A stretch of DNA of 64,000 bases from Gammaproteobacteria bacterium (GCA_013178375.1 JABLXQ010000034.1:37083-101082); one strand, 5' to 3'. Numbered from the stretch's first letter, positions 1 to 8,872 are shown. A program made the numbers and translations. Notes: generated from the letters alone by a model not told the origin.

Positions 1-371
1 TTGGTGCAGCCGATGCATTCTGCTTCGCGAATGTAGGCCACCATCTTGTGTTCTTTTTCCGCGCCGTATTCCGCATCCAGCGGCACGAATTCGCGGCCCA
101 GCAGATCCGCCAGGGCGCGAATCGTGTCTTCGCCGCCGGGGACGCATTTGTTGATGTCTTCGCCCGCTGCCATGCCTTCTGCATAGGGGCGGCAGCCGGG
201 GTGCCCGCACTGGCCGCACTGGGTTTGCGGCAACAGGTCGTCGATCTGCTCGACGATGGGATTGCCTTCCACATGGAATTTCACGGCGGCAAAACCGAGG
301 ATGGCGCCGAACACCAGCGCCATGACCACCAGCGCCGAGACCGCTCCGATATTGTTGGCCAGAAGATCCAT
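1..371 (-). CDS. rnfB: Electron transport complex protein RnfB/RsxB (partial, 3' part outside window)
   Basis: RnfB is the iron-sulfur subunit of the membrane Rnf/Rsx complex, which couples ferredoxin and NADH redox chemistry to ion movement or reduces SoxR. Only the first 123 or so residues are in the window. They begin [18 protein letters not shown], a hydrophobic anchor. A Fes-type cluster motif follows with cysteines in [12 protein letters not shown] and a further Cys in NKCVPGG. The fragment ends at EAECIGCT, the start of the ferredoxin domain. The ATG is at 369-371, 10 bp after the rnfA stop, so rnfA and rnfB share a transcript. The motif order is diagnostic, and only the cut at base 1 makes it incomplete. 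Confidence 0.93.
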   Translation of the reverse strand, partial: MDLLANNIGAVSALVVMALVFGAILGFAAVKFHVEGNPIVEQIDDLLPQTQCGQCGHPGCRPYAEGMAAGEDINKCVPGGEDTIRALADLLGREFVPLDAEYGAEKEHKMVAYIREAECIGCT

Positions 372-381
372 ACTGACTGCC

Positions 382-966
382 CTAAATCTTGATCAGGCCG
401 GAAAAGCCCATGAACGCCAGCGACATCAGGCCGGCGGTGATCATGCCGATGCTGGCGCCCTTGAACGGGGTTGGCACGTCGGACACCAGAATCCGCTCGC
501 GCATGGCGGCGAACAGAATCAGCACCAGCGAAAAGCCCAATGCACCGCCAAAGCCATACAGGAAAGCGTATATGAAACTGTCGACGCCTTTCTTGACCGT
601 GAGCAGCGCCACGCCCAGCACGGCACAGTTCACCGTGATCAGCGGCAGGAAAATACCCAGCACGCGGTAGAGCAGGGGGCTGGTCTTGCGCATCACGGTT
701 TCGGTGAACTGCACGGTAACGGCAATCACCAGAATGAAGGACATGGTTTTCAGATAAGCCACATCCAGCGGCACCAGGATGTAGGTGTAGGTCAGGTAGG
801 TGAGCACGGACGACAGCGTGAGCACGAAGGTGGTGGCCATCGCCATGCCGATGGCGGTTTCCAGCTTGTTGGACACACCCATGAACGGGCACAGGCCAAG
901 AAACTGCACCAGCACGAAATTGTTGACCAGAATGGTGCTGATCAGGACCAGCAGAAACTCAGGCAT
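382..966 (-). CDS. rnfA: Electron transport complex protein RnfA/RsxA
   Basis: RnfA is an integral membrane subunit of the Rnf/Rsx complex. The 194-residue protein starts [16 protein letters not shown] and contains the family signature [11 protein letters not shown] near residue 28. It has six hydrophobic segments, and its length matches the family (about 193). I chose the ATG at 964-966 over an upstream in-frame start because RnfA proteins normally open directly with the first membrane helix. It is the first gene of the visible rnfAB unit. The metG stop lies 55 bp upstream on the same strand, so co-transcription from metG is possible but unproven. Confidence 0.93.
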   Translation of the reverse strand: MPEFLLVLISTILVNNFVLVQFLGLCPFMGVSNKLETAIGMAMATTFVLTLSSVLTYLTYTYILVPLDVAYLKTMSFILVIAVTVQFTETVMRKTSPLLYRVLGIFLPLITVNCAVLGVALLTVKKGVDSFIYAFLYGFGGALGFSLVLILFAAMRERILVSDVPTPFKGASIGMITAGLMSLAFMGFSGLIKI

Positions 967-1021
967 GTGGGTAACCCTTTGCGTCAATCAGACAGTACGG
1001 GGGAGCGGGATTTTACCACGA

Positions 1022-3052
1022 TTACTTCACCCGCATGCCGGGGATGGCGCCGCTGTCCGGTTCCAGGATGAAGATGTCCTTCCCGCCGGGGCCGGCGGCC
1101 AGCACCATGCCTTCCGACATTCCGAATTTCATCTTGCGTGGCGCCAGGTTGGCCACCATCACGGTCAGCTTGCCCACCAGATCTTCCGGTTGATAGGCCG
1201 ACTTGATGCCCGCAAACACATTGCGGGTTTCGCCCCCGATATCGAGGGTCAACTGTAGCAACTTGTCGGCGCCCGCCACATGACCGGCAGCGACAATCTT
1301 CGCCACCCGGATGTCAACTTTGGCAAATTCGTCGAAGCTGATGACGGGGGCCACCGGATCAGCGTCCAGTGCGGTTTTTGGTTTGGCAGGTGCCTCGGCG
1401 GCGGCTTCTGTCTTGCCGTCCTCGATCAGCGCTTCGATCTGCTTCATGTCCACCCGCTGCATCAGCGGTTTGAAGGTGTTGATGGCGTGGTCCAGCAGCA
1501 GGTTGTTGACGTCTTCCCAGTGGAACGGAGCCACCTTCAGGAAGGCTTCGGTTTCCGCCGCCAGTTTCGGCAATACCGGCTTCAGGTAAATCACCAGCAG
1601 GCGGAACAGGTTGATGCCCACGGTGCAGACATCCAGCACTTCCTGTTCCTTGCCCGGCTGTTTCGCCAGCGCCCAGGGTGCTTTCTCGTCGATGTACTGG
1701 TTGGCCTTGTCGGCAATCGCCATGATTTCGCGCATGGCCTTGCCGAATTCGCGCTGCTCGTAAAAATCGGCAATCACAGCGGCCTTGCCCTGGGCTTCCG
1801 CCAGCAGATCGGGCTCGGCATTGTGGGCCGACAGTTTGCCGCCCTGCTTGGCAATGAAACCGGCGGAACGGCTGGCAATGTTCACCACCTTGTTCACCAG
1901 ATCCGCATTCACGCGCTGGGCGAAATCTTCCAGGTTCAGGTCGATGTCGTCGATGTGCCCGCTCAGTTTCGCTGCGAAGTAATAACGCAGGTACTCCGGA
2001 TTCAAATGGCGCAGATAGGTTTCCGCCTTGATGAAGGTGCCGCGGGATTTCGACATTTTCGCGCCGTTCACGGTGACGAAGCCGTGGGAGAAAATCGCGG
2101 TGGGCGTGCGGAAATCCGCTCCGGTGAGCATGGCGGGCCAGAACAGGCCGTGGAAATTGATGATGTCCTTGCCGATGAAATGGTACAGCTCGGCGGTGGA
2201 ATCCTTGCCCCAGTAATCGTCGAACTTCAGGTCCGGCCGGCGGGCGCACAGGTTTTCAAAACTGGCCATGTAGCCGATGGGTGCGTCCAGCCAGACATAA
2301 AAATGCTTGCCCGGATGATCGGGAATCTCGAAGCCGAAATAGGGCGCCTCGCGGGAGATGTCCCACTGCTGCAGGCCGGCTTCCAGCCACTCAGCCAACT
2401 TGTTGGCGATGCCTTCCTGCAGGCGGCCGGAGCGGGTCCATTCCTTCAGCATGCCGTCGAATTTGGGCAGGTCGAAAAACAGTTGGGTGTTGGCTTTCAA
2501 TACCGGGGTGGCGCCGGAAATGGTGGAGCGCGGATCTTTCAGTTCGCTGGCCGCGTAGGTGGCGCCGCAGGCTTCGCAGTTGTCGCCGTACTGGTCGGCG
2601 GTGCCGCACTTGGGGCAGGTGCCTTTCACGAAACGGTCCGCCAGGAACATCTGTTTTTCCGGGTCGAACAGCTGGGTGATTTCCCGCGCCACGATGTAGC
2701 CCTTGTCGCGGTTGCGCGCGTAAATCAGGTTGGAGAAGTGGCGGTTTTCGTCGGAATGGGTGGAATGGTAATTGTCGAAGCCCACCAGAAACGCGGCGAA
2801 ATCCCGTTCGTGTTCGGCTTTCACCACGGCAATCTGTTCTTCCGGCGTGCGGCCCAGCTGTTCGGCCTTGAGCATGATGGCGGTGCCGTGGGCGTCGTCG
2901 GCGCAGACGTAGGTGCAATTGTGCCCGCGCAGTTTCTGGAACCGCACCCAGATGTCGGTCTGGATGTATTCCAGCATGTGGCCCAGGTGAATGGGGCCGT
3001 TGGCGTAGGGCAGGGCGCTGGTGACGAGGATCTTGCGTTGGGTTGCGGTCAT
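1022..3052 (-). CDS. metG: Methionine--tRNA ligase (MetG)
   Basis: This cytosolic class I aminoacyl-tRNA synthetase charges tRNA-Met for initiation and elongation. The 676-residue length equals that of the long E. coli-type enzyme (677). The HIGH signature appears as [10 protein letters not shown] near residue 20. The zinc knuckle is visible as [18 protein letters not shown] near residues 145-162. The KMSKS loop is AKMSKSRG near residue 335. The last 110 residues form the EMAP-II-like tRNA-binding OB domain ([20 protein letters not shown]), which dimerises the enzyme. The start codon is the ATG at 3050-3052. It lies divergent from the DUF5765 gene, separated by a region with a palindrome and a MITE. 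Confidence 0.98.
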   Translation of the reverse strand: MTATQRKILVTSALPYANGPIHLGHMLEYIQTDIWVRFQKLRGHNCTYVCADDAHGTAIMLKAEQLGRTPEEQIAVVKAEHERDFAAFLVGFDNYHSTHSDENRHFSNLIYARNRDKGYIVAREITQLFDPEKQMFLADRFVKGTCPKCGTADQYGDNCEACGATYAASELKDPRSTISGATPVLKANTQLFFDLPKFDGMLKEWTRSGRLQEGIANKLAEWLEAGLQQWDISREAPYFGFEIPDHPGKHFYVWLDAPIGYMASFENLCARRPDLKFDDYWGKDSTAELYHFIGKDIINFHGLFWPAMLTGADFRTPTAIFSHGFVTVNGAKMSKSRGTFIKAETYLRHLNPEYLRYYFAAKLSGHIDDIDLNLEDFAQRVNADLVNKVVNIASRSAGFIAKQGGKLSAHNAEPDLLAEAQGKAAVIADFYEQREFGKAMREIMAIADKANQYIDEKAPWALAKQPGKEQEVLDVCTVGINLFRLLVIYLKPVLPKLAAETEAFLKVAPFHWEDVNNLLLDHAINTFKPLMQRVDMKQIEALIEDGKTEAAAEAPAKPKTALDADPVAPVISFDEFAKVDIRVAKIVAAGHVAGADKLLQLTLDIGGETRNVFAGIKSAYQPEDLVGKLTVMVANLAPRKMKFGMSEGMVLAAGPGGKDIFILEPDSGAIPGMRVK

Positions 3053-3190
3053 GGTGGCTCGGACAGAATGGCGTCAGGATTTAGGGAAAAATCGAAAGCC
3101 GGTAACTATATCCTCAATGGCAGAGTGAAGCCAGAAAGCCACCCGCCGGCAACCGGTTACAGTTTGTCACCGGTATTGGTTTGCGTTTGG

Positions 3191-3220
3191 AATGAGACAA
3201 ATAAATAATATTGTCTCATT
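3191..3220. promoter_or_regulatory. Perfect 10-bp inverted repeat upstream of metG
   Basis: AATGAGACAA at 3191-3200 is repeated as TTGTCTCATT at 3211-3220 with a 10-bp AT-rich centre. The dyad lies about 140 bp upstream of the metG start and just left of the MITE. Spacing and symmetry suit a dimeric repressor operator, but no regulator is identified. There is no T-run, so it is not an obvious intrinsic terminator. Confidence 0.4.
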
Positions 3221-3231
3221 TAATCTATAGA

Positions 3232-3369
3232 GGGCATCTCTAAAACGAGGATTTTTCTGGGAGAGCAAGGAAGCACCGCGCGCAGAACCGCAGTTTACTT
3301 GAAGTAAATGAGGATTCGAGCACGGAGCTGACGCGGCTATCACGGAAAAAGACCGTTTTAGAGATGCCC
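3232..3369. mobile_element. MITE-like repeat, 138 bp, with 16-bp perfect terminal inverted repeats
   Basis: GGGCATCTCTAAAACG at 3232-3247 is repeated as its exact reverse complement at 3354-3369. The interior has no coding capacity and contains a 7-bp hairpin, TTTACTT G AAGTAAA, at 3294-3308. I see no transposase gene and no clear target-site duplication. From memory, repeats ending in this GGGCATCTCTAAAA motif occur in many gammaproteobacterial genomes; that is recollection, not a search. The element sits in the metG/DUF5765 divergent intergenic region, and its right end contains an in-frame ATG (3364) for the downstream gene. Confidence 0.7.
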
Positions 3370-3399
3370 GTAAAACCAATCATTTGCCGGGAATACCGT

Positions 3400-4173
3400 A
3401 TGTGCTGGAGTGCCGAGGCCAGTTTTGCACTGGCCACCGTGGGCTTGTCGACCGTGGCCATTGCCGCGCGACAGGGGGAAAAGAAGGAGCTGTATCTGCC
3501 GCTGCTGTGGTTTTCCCTGATGGAACTGCTGCAGGGCTTCACCTACTGGTGGATTGATATCTGCGACAGCCCGCCCAATCAGCTGCTGACCCTGCTGGGC
3601 TACCTGCACATCGCCTTCCAGCCGTTCTTCGCCAACATGATCTCGATGTATTTCCTGCCGGAGAATGTGCAAAGGCGCATCGGGACCTGGGTGTATGCCC
3701 TTTGCTTCGCGGGAGCCATCGCCATGATCGTCGACATCTACCCGTTCGAATGGGCCCAGCACAGCAAGCTGCACATGCTGGACAGCACCCGGCTCTGCTC
3801 GGTGTCCGGTGACTGGCACATTGCCTGGCACGTTCCGGTGTTCGATACCTCCTGGGCCCGGTTTGGCTTCGTGAAGGAGCCCTATTTCATGCTGGTGTTC
3901 CTGCTGCCCCTGCTGTACGGCTCGTGGAAATTCACGCTGTATCACATCCTCACCGGCCTGGTGCTGTCGGTGTTGCTGACACGGGATTCCCATGAAACGG
4001 CGGCAGTCTGGTGCCTGCTGTCCATCGGTCTGCTCGCCATCGTCGCCAAGACGCCGATTCGCCGCTATCTGTTTACGCAGAAATGGTACGGCGTGCGTTA
4101 CCCGCGCTGGATTGGCGGGGAAGGGCGGCCGGTGCCGATGGCGCGAGCGGAAGAGCCTGCCGTGTTGTCGTGA
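3400..4173 (+). CDS. DUF5765-like integral membrane protein
   Basis: The function is unknown. The protein of 257 residues begins MCWSAEASFALATVG, the hallmark N-terminus of the DUF5765 family. It has about seven hydrophobic segments, including LYLPLLWFSLMELLQGFTYW and EPYFMLVFLLPLLYG. Conserved-looking aromatic and histidine residues include GDWHIAWHVPVF. An in-frame ATG at 3364 would add 12 residues, but it lies inside the terminal repeat of the adjacent MITE. The start at 3400 gives the family N-terminus, so I prefer it. It stands alone, with a strong hairpin terminator 10 bp after its stop. The MITE insertion may have replaced part of its original promoter. Confidence 0.75.
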   Translation: MCWSAEASFALATVGLSTVAIAARQGEKKELYLPLLWFSLMELLQGFTYWWIDICDSPPNQLLTLLGYLHIAFQPFFANMISMYFLPENVQRRIGTWVYALCFAGAIAMIVDIYPFEWAQHSKLHMLDSTRLCSVSGDWHIAWHVPVFDTSWARFGFVKEPYFMLVFLLPLLYGSWKFTLYHILTGLVLSVLLTRDSHETAAVWCLLSIGLLAIVAKTPIRRYLFTQKWYGVRYPRWIGGEGRPVPMARAEEPAVLS

Positions 4174-4182
4174 ATGGTTTTT

Positions 4183-4217
4183 GAAGGGGCGGGTTGAGCC
4201 CGCTCCTTCCAGTTTTT
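4183..4217 (+). terminator. Rho-independent terminator after the DUF5765 gene
   Basis: An 11-bp stem (GAAGGGGCGGG at 4183-4193 with CCCGCTCCTTC at 4199-4209, one G-T wobble) has a 5-nt loop. A run of five T residues follows at 4213-4217. It starts 10 bp after the stop codon of the upstream gene. Confidence 0.75.
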
Positions 4218-4338
4218 CCGCCAGAATTCCCCGCTGATAGCCGCAGTTTTTCAACGCCATTGATTTCATTCAATTGACAGTTTTGGCCCGGTTCCTTTTA
4301 CTGCAGAGACCTGTTTTGCAATCTGGAGCCTGCTGTCG

Positions 4339-5265
4339 ATGACCACTGCCACCACCGCCGACCACTGGACCCATCTGCTGCGTGCCCATGCCCGCGAGCA
4401 TCGGACAGCCGCGTTTGGACTGGGGATTGGTCTGCTGGCGGTGCTGTTGCTGCTGGCGCAGAGCCTGATCCAGATCGCGGCGGGCAATGCACCGCCGGGA
4501 CTGAAGCTGGCCATGCTGGGTGGACTGGCCGGCTTCGCCACCACGGCACTGGGCGCACTGCCGGCATTGGTCCTGCGCGGGCTGCCGCAGCGGGTGGAGG
4601 ACACGCTGCTGGGCGCAGTGGCGGGCATGATGCTGGCCGCCAGCGCGTTTTCACTGCTGCTGCCGGGGCTGGATGCCGGCGAGAAAATTCTTGGCAGTGC
4701 TCCCCTCGGTGCCGGGGTGGTGGTGGCCGGTATGGCGCTGGGCGTGCTGCTGATGCTGGGCCTGGACCAGTTCACGCCCCATGAGCATGACAAGACCGGC
4801 CCCTGCGGCCCGGGCCATGACGAATGCAGCCGCATCTGGCTGTTCGTGTTTGCCATTGCGCTGCACAACCTGCCGGAGGGCATGGCTATCGGCGTCGCTT
4901 TTTCCCAGGCCGACATGGCAGTGGGCTTGCCGTTGACCACCGCGATTGCGTTGCAGGATATTCCCGAAGGTCTCGCAGTAGCACTGGCCATTCGCGGCGC
5001 TGGCTATTCGCCGTTGCTGGCGGTGCTGGTGGCGGGCGCCAGCGGGTTGCTCGAACCATTGGGCGCGCTGCTGGGGGTGGGTTTGTCCAGCGGTATGGAA
5101 GTAGCCTATCCGGTTGGACTGGGCCTGGCGGCCGGGGCCATGCTGTTTGTGGTGTCCCATGAGGTGATTCCGGAAACTCACCGCAACGGTCACCAGACAT
5201 CGGCCACCGTGGGCCTGATGCTGGGGTTCGCTGTGATGATGGTGCTCGACACTACCTTGGGCTGA
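4339..5265 (+). CDS. ZIP family metal transporter
   Basis: This is probably an inner-membrane importer of zinc or other divalent cations. It has 308 residues and eight hydrophobic segments. The paired ZIP metal-binding motifs are visible: LHNLPEGMAIG in TM4 (near residue 175) and LQDIPEGLAVA in TM5 (near residue 213). A short loop before TM4 holds HEHDKTGPCGPGHDEC, a plausible metal-capture segment. The order of the HNxPEG and QDxPEG motifs follows the GufA-like bacterial subfamily. It sits upstream of dps in the same orientation, 114 bp away, but the dps region has its own repeat and RBS. The substrate cannot be told from sequence. Confidence 0.9.
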   Translation: MTTATTADHWTHLLRAHAREHRTAAFGLGIGLLAVLLLLAQSLIQIAAGNAPPGLKLAMLGGLAGFATTALGALPALVLRGLPQRVEDTLLGAVAGMMLAASAFSLLLPGLDAGEKILGSAPLGAGVVVAGMALGVLLMLGLDQFTPHEHDKTGPCGPGHDECSRIWLFVFAIALHNLPEGMAIGVAFSQADMAVGLPLTTAIALQDIPEGLAVALAIRGAGYSPLLAVLVAGASGLLEPLGALLGVGLSSGMEVAYPVGLGLAAGAMLFVVSHEVIPETHRNGHQTSATVGLMLGFAVMMVLDTTLG

Positions 5266-5342
5266 CTACATTGGGGTGTGTAAGCCGGGATGATTCTAGG
5301 GGGGAGTAATTCGCCAACCGGGGTGTCCAACCTCAAACGAGT

Positions 5343-5366
5343 TCTGTTCGACAATCTGTTCGACAA
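5343..5366 (+). repeat. 12-bp perfect tandem repeat in the dps leader
   Basis: TCTGTTCGACAA occurs twice head to tail at 5343-5354 and 5355-5366. The second copy runs into the ribosome binding site AAGGAG (5365-5370) of dps. It could be an operator or an mRNA feature; no known motif is recognised. Confidence 0.6.
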
Positions 5367-5379
5367 GGAGATGCACACG

Positions 5380-5883
5380 ATGAAAGCCAAGAAAGCCGGT
5401 AAACCTGCCAAATCCGCCATCGACATTGGCATCAGCGCGGATTCCCGCAAGCAGATCGCCAAGGGACTGTCCGCCCTGCTGGCCGACAGCTACACCCTGT
5501 ACCTGATGACGCACAACTTTCACTGGAACGTCACCGGGCCCATGTTCAACAGCCTGCACATCATGTTCATGACCCAGTACACCGAACAGTGGACTGCGCT
5601 GGACGTGATTGCCGAGCGGATTCGGGCGCTGGGGCATCCGGCGCCGGGCACTTACAAGGAATTCGTCAAACTGGCGTCGATCAAGGAAGTGGAGGGCACG
5701 CCCAAGGCCACCGACATGATCCGGCATCTGGTGGCGGCGCAGGAAGCCACCGCCCGCACTGCCCGCAGCCTGTTTCCCCTGGTGGACGCCGCCAACGACC
5801 AGCCCACTGCCGACGTGCTGACCCAGCGCCTGGAAGTGCACGAAAAGACCGCCTGGATGCTGCGCAGCCTGCTGGAGGAGTAA
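5380..5883 (+). CDS. dps: Dps family DNA-binding ferritin-like protein
   Basis: Dps forms dodecamers that bind DNA and oxidise and store iron, protecting cells in stationary phase or oxidative stress. The 167-residue protein has a Lys-rich N-terminus ([11 protein letters not shown]), which in Dps proteins contacts DNA. The ferroxidase signature follows: [13 protein letters not shown], then [13 protein letters not shown], supplying the conserved His, Asp and Glu residues. An ATG at 5371 lies too close to the AAGGAG box (5365-5370), whereas the ATG at 5380 has 9-nt spacing, so I use 5380. A terminator hairpin follows at 5935-5963. OxyR or stationary-phase control is usual for the family but is not evident here. 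Confidence 0.93.
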   Translation: MKAKKAGKPAKSAIDIGISADSRKQIAKGLSALLADSYTLYLMTHNFHWNVTGPMFNSLHIMFMTQYTEQWTALDVIAERIRALGHPAPGTYKEFVKLASIKEVEGTPKATDMIRHLVAAQEATARTARSLFPLVDAANDQPTADVLTQRLEVHEKTAWMLRSLLEE

Positions 5884-5934
5884 TCCCTCGGGCGGGTACC
5901 CGACTGTTCCGGTGGGGTATTTTGGTTTAGCATG

Positions 5935-5963
5935 GGCGGCCTCGTTAAGGGGTCGCCTTTTTT
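5935..5963 (+). terminator. Rho-independent terminator after dps
   Basis: A 7-bp stem (GGCGGCC at 5935-5941 with GGTCGCC at 5951-5957, one G-T pair) is followed by six T residues (5958-5963). It separates dps from the apbC gene. Confidence 0.75.
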
Positions 5964-6068
5964 GCTTCCCTGACACCCGTTTTATTCCCCGGTCACCCGT
6001 TGGCCCGCATTTCGCAGAATGTCGAAATTGAGCCGATTGGCCAGAACGAAATTATTGGAGCAGTCCCC

Positions 6069-7160
6069 ATGAATTCCCAGTTGCATGAACAGGTCAGCCG
6101 CATTCTTGCCACCCAGCCCGATCCGGTGTCGCGTCAGAACCTGGTGGATGTCGCAGACCTGACAGAAGTTTCCCTGAGCGGCGATACCCTGAACCTGGGC
6201 CTGCAGTTCGGTTACCCCATCAATGGTGTGAAGGAGCAGTTGCAGGCTGAACTGGCGCCCCTGTTCAGCAAGCTGGGTGCGGCGAAGGTCAATCTGAAGC
6301 TGGACTGGAAGGTGAAACCGGCCCTGACCAAGGTGCTGGAAGGCGCGGGCAAGGTGCGCAATATCCTGGCGGTGGCGTCGGGCAAGGGCGGAGTGGGCAA
6401 GTCCACTACCGCTGTGAACCTGGCCCTGGCCCTGGCCGCCGATGGCGCCCGGGTGGGTATTCTGGATGCCGACATTTATGGCCCCAGCCAGCCGCTGATG
6501 CTGGGGGTGCCCGAGGGCACCAAGCCGCAGGTGCACCAGCAAACTTTTTTCCTGCCGATTGACGCGCTGGGCCTGCAGTCCATGTCCATGGGCTATCTGG
6601 TTACCGAGCAGACGCCGATGGTGTGGCGCGGCCCCATGGCCAGCGGCGCGTTGCAGCAGTTGTTGAAGCAAACCATCTGGTCTGACCTGGATTATCTGGT
6701 GGTGGACATGCCCCCTGGCACCGGCGACATCCAACTGACCCTGTCGCAGCAGGTGCCGGTGTCTGGCGCGGTCGTGGTGACCACACCGCAGGACATTGCC
6801 CTGCTGGACGCGAAAAAAGGCGTGGAGATGTTCCGCAAGGTGAATGTGCCGGTGCTGGGGATCGTGGAGAACATGGCGATCCATATCTGCAGTAACTGCG
6901 GCCACAAGGAACACATTTTCGGCGCTGGCGGCGGCGAGAAGATTGCCAAGCAATACGGTGTATCGGTGCTGGGCAGTCTGCCCCTGAGTCTGTCGATCCG
7001 CGAGCAGGCGGACGGCGGCAAGCCTACCGTGGCGGCCGATCCCAACGGCGAGATCGCGGCCATCTACCGTCGCATCGCGCGGCTGGCGGCGGGGCAGCTG
7101 GCGAAGATGTCACGCCAGTCCGCCGGTGCTTTCCCCAAGATCAGCATTCACAACGACTGA
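6069..7160 (+). CDS. apbC: Iron-sulfur cluster carrier protein ApbC/Mrp
   Basis: This P-loop ATPase of the Mrp/NBP35 family carries and transfers Fe-S clusters in the cytosol. The protein has 363 residues. The N-terminal 90 residues form a MIP18/DUF59 domain. The deviant Walker A motif GKGGVGKST starts near residue 107. MPPGTGDIQLTLSQ is the switch II region, and the cluster-binding CxxC is HICSNCGHKEHIFG near residue 278. I chose the ATG at 6069, preceded by GGAG, over a TTG at 6000 that would add 23 unconserved residues. It lies 3 bp before the MerR gene and may be co-transcribed with it. Confidence 0.95.
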   Translation: MNSQLHEQVSRILATQPDPVSRQNLVDVADLTEVSLSGDTLNLGLQFGYPINGVKEQLQAELAPLFSKLGAAKVNLKLDWKVKPALTKVLEGAGKVRNILAVASGKGGVGKSTTAVNLALALAADGARVGILDADIYGPSQPLMLGVPEGTKPQVHQQTFFLPIDALGLQSMSMGYLVTEQTPMVWRGPMASGALQQLLKQTIWSDLDYLVVDMPPGTGDIQLTLSQQVPVSGAVVVTTPQDIALLDAKKGVEMFRKVNVPVLGIVENMAIHICSNCGHKEHIFGAGGGEKIAKQYGVSVLGSLPLSLSIREQADGGKPTVAADPNGEIAAIYRRIARLAAGQLAKMSRQSAGAFPKISIHND

Positions 7161-7163
7161 AGC

Positions 7164-7550
7164 ATGTTTATCGGCTCAGCAGCACGCATGACCGGCCTGT
7201 CCGTGAAAGCCATCCGCTTTTACGAATCGGCCGGTTTGATTCCGTCGCCACCCCGGGCAGGGCGTTATCGCCATTACGATGCCCGTTCCATCGAACTGCT
7301 GTTGCTGATCAAGGAAGCCAGGGCGCTGGGGGTGACGATCGCGGGGCTGAAAGGGCTGGTGCAGCAAGCGGACGGGCCGCTGGACTGGGGCACAGTGGTG
7401 GCGTTTCTTCAGCAGCAGAAAGCGCGGGTACAGGCCGACATTCAGGCGCTGCAAACGCAACTGCAGCGCATCGACGCCTGCCTGGGACTGATTGCGGAGT
7501 GCCCGGATGTCAGCCCGCTTCCGGTGTCCGCATCCAGCATAGCCTGTTGA
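7164..7550 (+). CDS. MerR family transcriptional regulator
   Basis: The 128-residue DNA-binding regulator opens with the MerR winged helix-turn-helix: MFIGSAARMTGLSVKAIRFYESAGL, then the wing GRYRHYDARSI. A coiled-coil dimerisation helix covers residues 75-115 (VVAFLQQQKARVQADIQAL). One Cys (ACLGLIAECPDV) is near each end of the short effector region, a layout compatible with metal or redox sensing, but the inducer is unknown. The stop codon is immediately followed by the promoter region of the flavoprotein gene at 7644. That region contains a palindrome in a long spacer typical of MerR targets, which makes this gene the likely regulator of its neighbour. Confidence 0.9.
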   Translation: MFIGSAARMTGLSVKAIRFYESAGLIPSPPRAGRYRHYDARSIELLLLIKEARALGVTIAGLKGLVQQADGPLDWGTVVAFLQQQKARVQADIQALQTQLQRIDACLGLIAECPDVSPLPVSASSIAC

Positions 7551-7583
7551 CTTTCCCCCTACCCAGTTGATTCTCCCTACCTG

Positions 7584-7615
7584 TTGACTCTCCCCTAAAG
7601 GGCAGAGTGCATACT
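7584..7615 (+). promoter_or_regulatory. MerR-type promoter with palindromic operator in an elongated spacer
   Basis: A -35 element TTGACT (7584-7589) and a possible -10 CATACT (7610-7615) are separated by 20 bp instead of 17. A 22-bp near-perfect dyad fills the spacer at 7587-7608, with arms ACTCTCCCCT and AGGGCAGAGT (only the central AA and one symmetrical pair break symmetry). This is the architecture MerR regulators act on by twisting the DNA. Two weaker copies of the left arm (TTGACTTTCCCCC at 7547, TTGATTCTCCC at 7567) lie just upstream. Confidence 0.65.
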
Positions 7616-7643
7616 GCGGCCGCCATGACGACCGGAGTATGAA

Positions 7644-8222
7644 ATGGGCAAACGCATCCTGATCCTGAACGGAAATCCCAAGCCAGACAGCCTGTGTGCC
7701 GGCCTCGCCGCAGCTTACGGGGCAGCGGCCGCAACGAACCACCAGGTGCGGCCGGTGGCGCTGGCGCAGCTGGGTTTCGAGAGTGACTTGAATGCCGGTT
7801 ACGACCGTGACCAGCCGCTGGAGCCCGATCTGCAAGCCTTCCAGCGGGATCTGTTATGGGCCGAGCATCTGGTGCTGGTGGCGCCGGTCTGGTGGGGCGG
7901 TGTGCCCGCGCGGCTGAAAGGCCTGATCGACCGCACCTTCCTGCCGGGATTTGCCTTCCGTTATGAGAAGGGGCAGGTGTGGCCGACACAGTTGCTCAAG
8001 GGCAGAACCGCGACGCTGCTGCTGACCCTGGATACGCCGCCCTGGTACTACCGCCTGCTGCAGGGGGCGCCGGCCGTGCGGCAACTGGACACGGCCACGC
8101 TGGCCTTCAGCGGCTTCAAACCGGTGCGTCACCACCTGTTCGGGCCGGTGATCCATGCTGATGACGCACGTCGTCAGCGCTGGCTGGACAAGGCCCAGGT
8201 TCTGGGCGCCCGGGCAGGCTGA
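7644..8222 (+). CDS. NAD(P)H-dependent oxidoreductase, flavodoxin fold
   Basis: This is a soluble FMN protein of the NAD(P)H:quinone oxidoreductase / KefF-like superfamily, 192 residues. The flavodoxin-fold phosphate loop is [12 protein letters not shown] near residue 6. The FMN-contacting stretch [20 protein letters not shown] spans residues 80-99. The tail [21 protein letters not shown] is also typical of the family. Likely roles are reduction of quinones or electrophiles. The MerR-type promoter and the adjacent MerR gene suggest induction by a metal, oxidant or electrophile; that is inference. The spacing from the -10 to the ATG is 28 bp. Confidence 0.85.
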   Translation: MGKRILILNGNPKPDSLCAGLAAAYGAAAATNHQVRPVALAQLGFESDLNAGYDRDQPLEPDLQAFQRDLLWAEHLVLVAPVWWGGVPARLKGLIDRTFLPGFAFRYEKGQVWPTQLLKGRTATLLLTLDTPPWYYRLLQGAPAVRQLDTATLAFSGFKPVRHHLFGPVIHADDARRQRWLDKAQVLGARAG

Positions 8223-8237
8223 GCGGGTTCACCCGTA

Positions 8238-8267
8238 ACAGGGTTCTGGCCGGCGCCAAAACCCTGT
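8238..8267 (+). repeat. 12-bp inverted repeat between the flavoprotein gene and dcd
   Basis: ACAGGGTTCTGG at 8238-8249 pairs with CCAAAACCCTGT at 8256-8267 (one mismatch, 6-nt loop). There is no T-run. The right arm overlaps a possible -10 sequence TATCAT (8266-8271) for dcd. It could be a weak terminator or an operator. Confidence 0.45.
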
Positions 8268-8305
8268 ATCATGCGCGCTTCCATTTCCCGGGGAGTTTGA
8301 ATTCG

Positions 8306-8872
8306 ATGTCCATCAAGTCTGATCGCTGGATTCGCCGCATGGCGCAAGAACACGGCATGATCGAACCCTTCGAGCCGGGTCAGGTGCGTACTGCCAACGG
8401 CCAGCGCATCATTTCCTATGGCACGTCGAGCTACGGCTATGACGTGCGCTGCTCACGGGAATTCAAGGTGTTTACCAACATCCATTCCGCCACCGTCGAT
8501 CCCAAGGAATTTTCCGACAAGAGCTTCGTCGATATCGAAAGCGATGTCTGCATCATTCCGCCCAACTCCTTTGCCCTGGCGCGCACCGTGGAATATTTCC
8601 GCATTCCCCGCGACGTGCTCACCATCTGCCTGGGCAAATCCACTTATGCCCGCTGCGGCATCATCGTCAACGTGACGCCGCTGGAACCGGAGTGGGAAGG
8701 CCACGTGACGCTGGAATTTTCCAACACCACTACGCTGCCGGCGAAGATTTACGCCAACGAAGGCGTGGCGCAGATGCTGTTCCTGCAATCCGACGAGGAA
8801 TGCGAAACCTCGTACCGCGATCGCGGCGGAAAATACCAGGGCCAGACCGGCGTGACGCTTCCCAAAACCTGA
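8306..8872 (+). CDS. dcd: dCTP deaminase
   Basis: The enzyme deaminates dCTP to dUTP, feeding dTTP synthesis. It is a homotrimeric cytosolic protein of the dUTPase superfamily. The protein has 188 residues, the length seen in Pseudomonas. It begins [22 protein letters not shown]. The nucleotide-binding signature [24 protein letters not shown] contains the conserved Ser, Arg and catalytic Glu. The end [11 protein letters not shown] is characteristic. The ATG at 8306 is preceded by GGGAG at 8291; a TTG at 8297 is less likely. It is close to apbC/mrp and metG, an order common in gammaproteobacteria. Confidence 0.97.
   Translation: MSIKSDRWIRRMAQEHGMIEPFEPGQVRTANGQRIISYGTSSYGYDVRCSREFKVFTNIHSATVDPKEFSDKSFVDIESDVCIIPPNSFALARTVEYFRIPRDVLTICLGKSTYARCGIIVNVTPLEPEWEGHVTLEFSNTTTLPAKIYANEGVAQMLFLQSDEECETSYRDRGGKYQGQTGVTLPKT

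Noticed and set aside
1280..3208. Long open frame (642 codons) antisense to metG
   Set aside because: It mirrors the metG coding strand, has no family-like sequence, and exists because GC-rich coding DNA keeps the opposite frame open.
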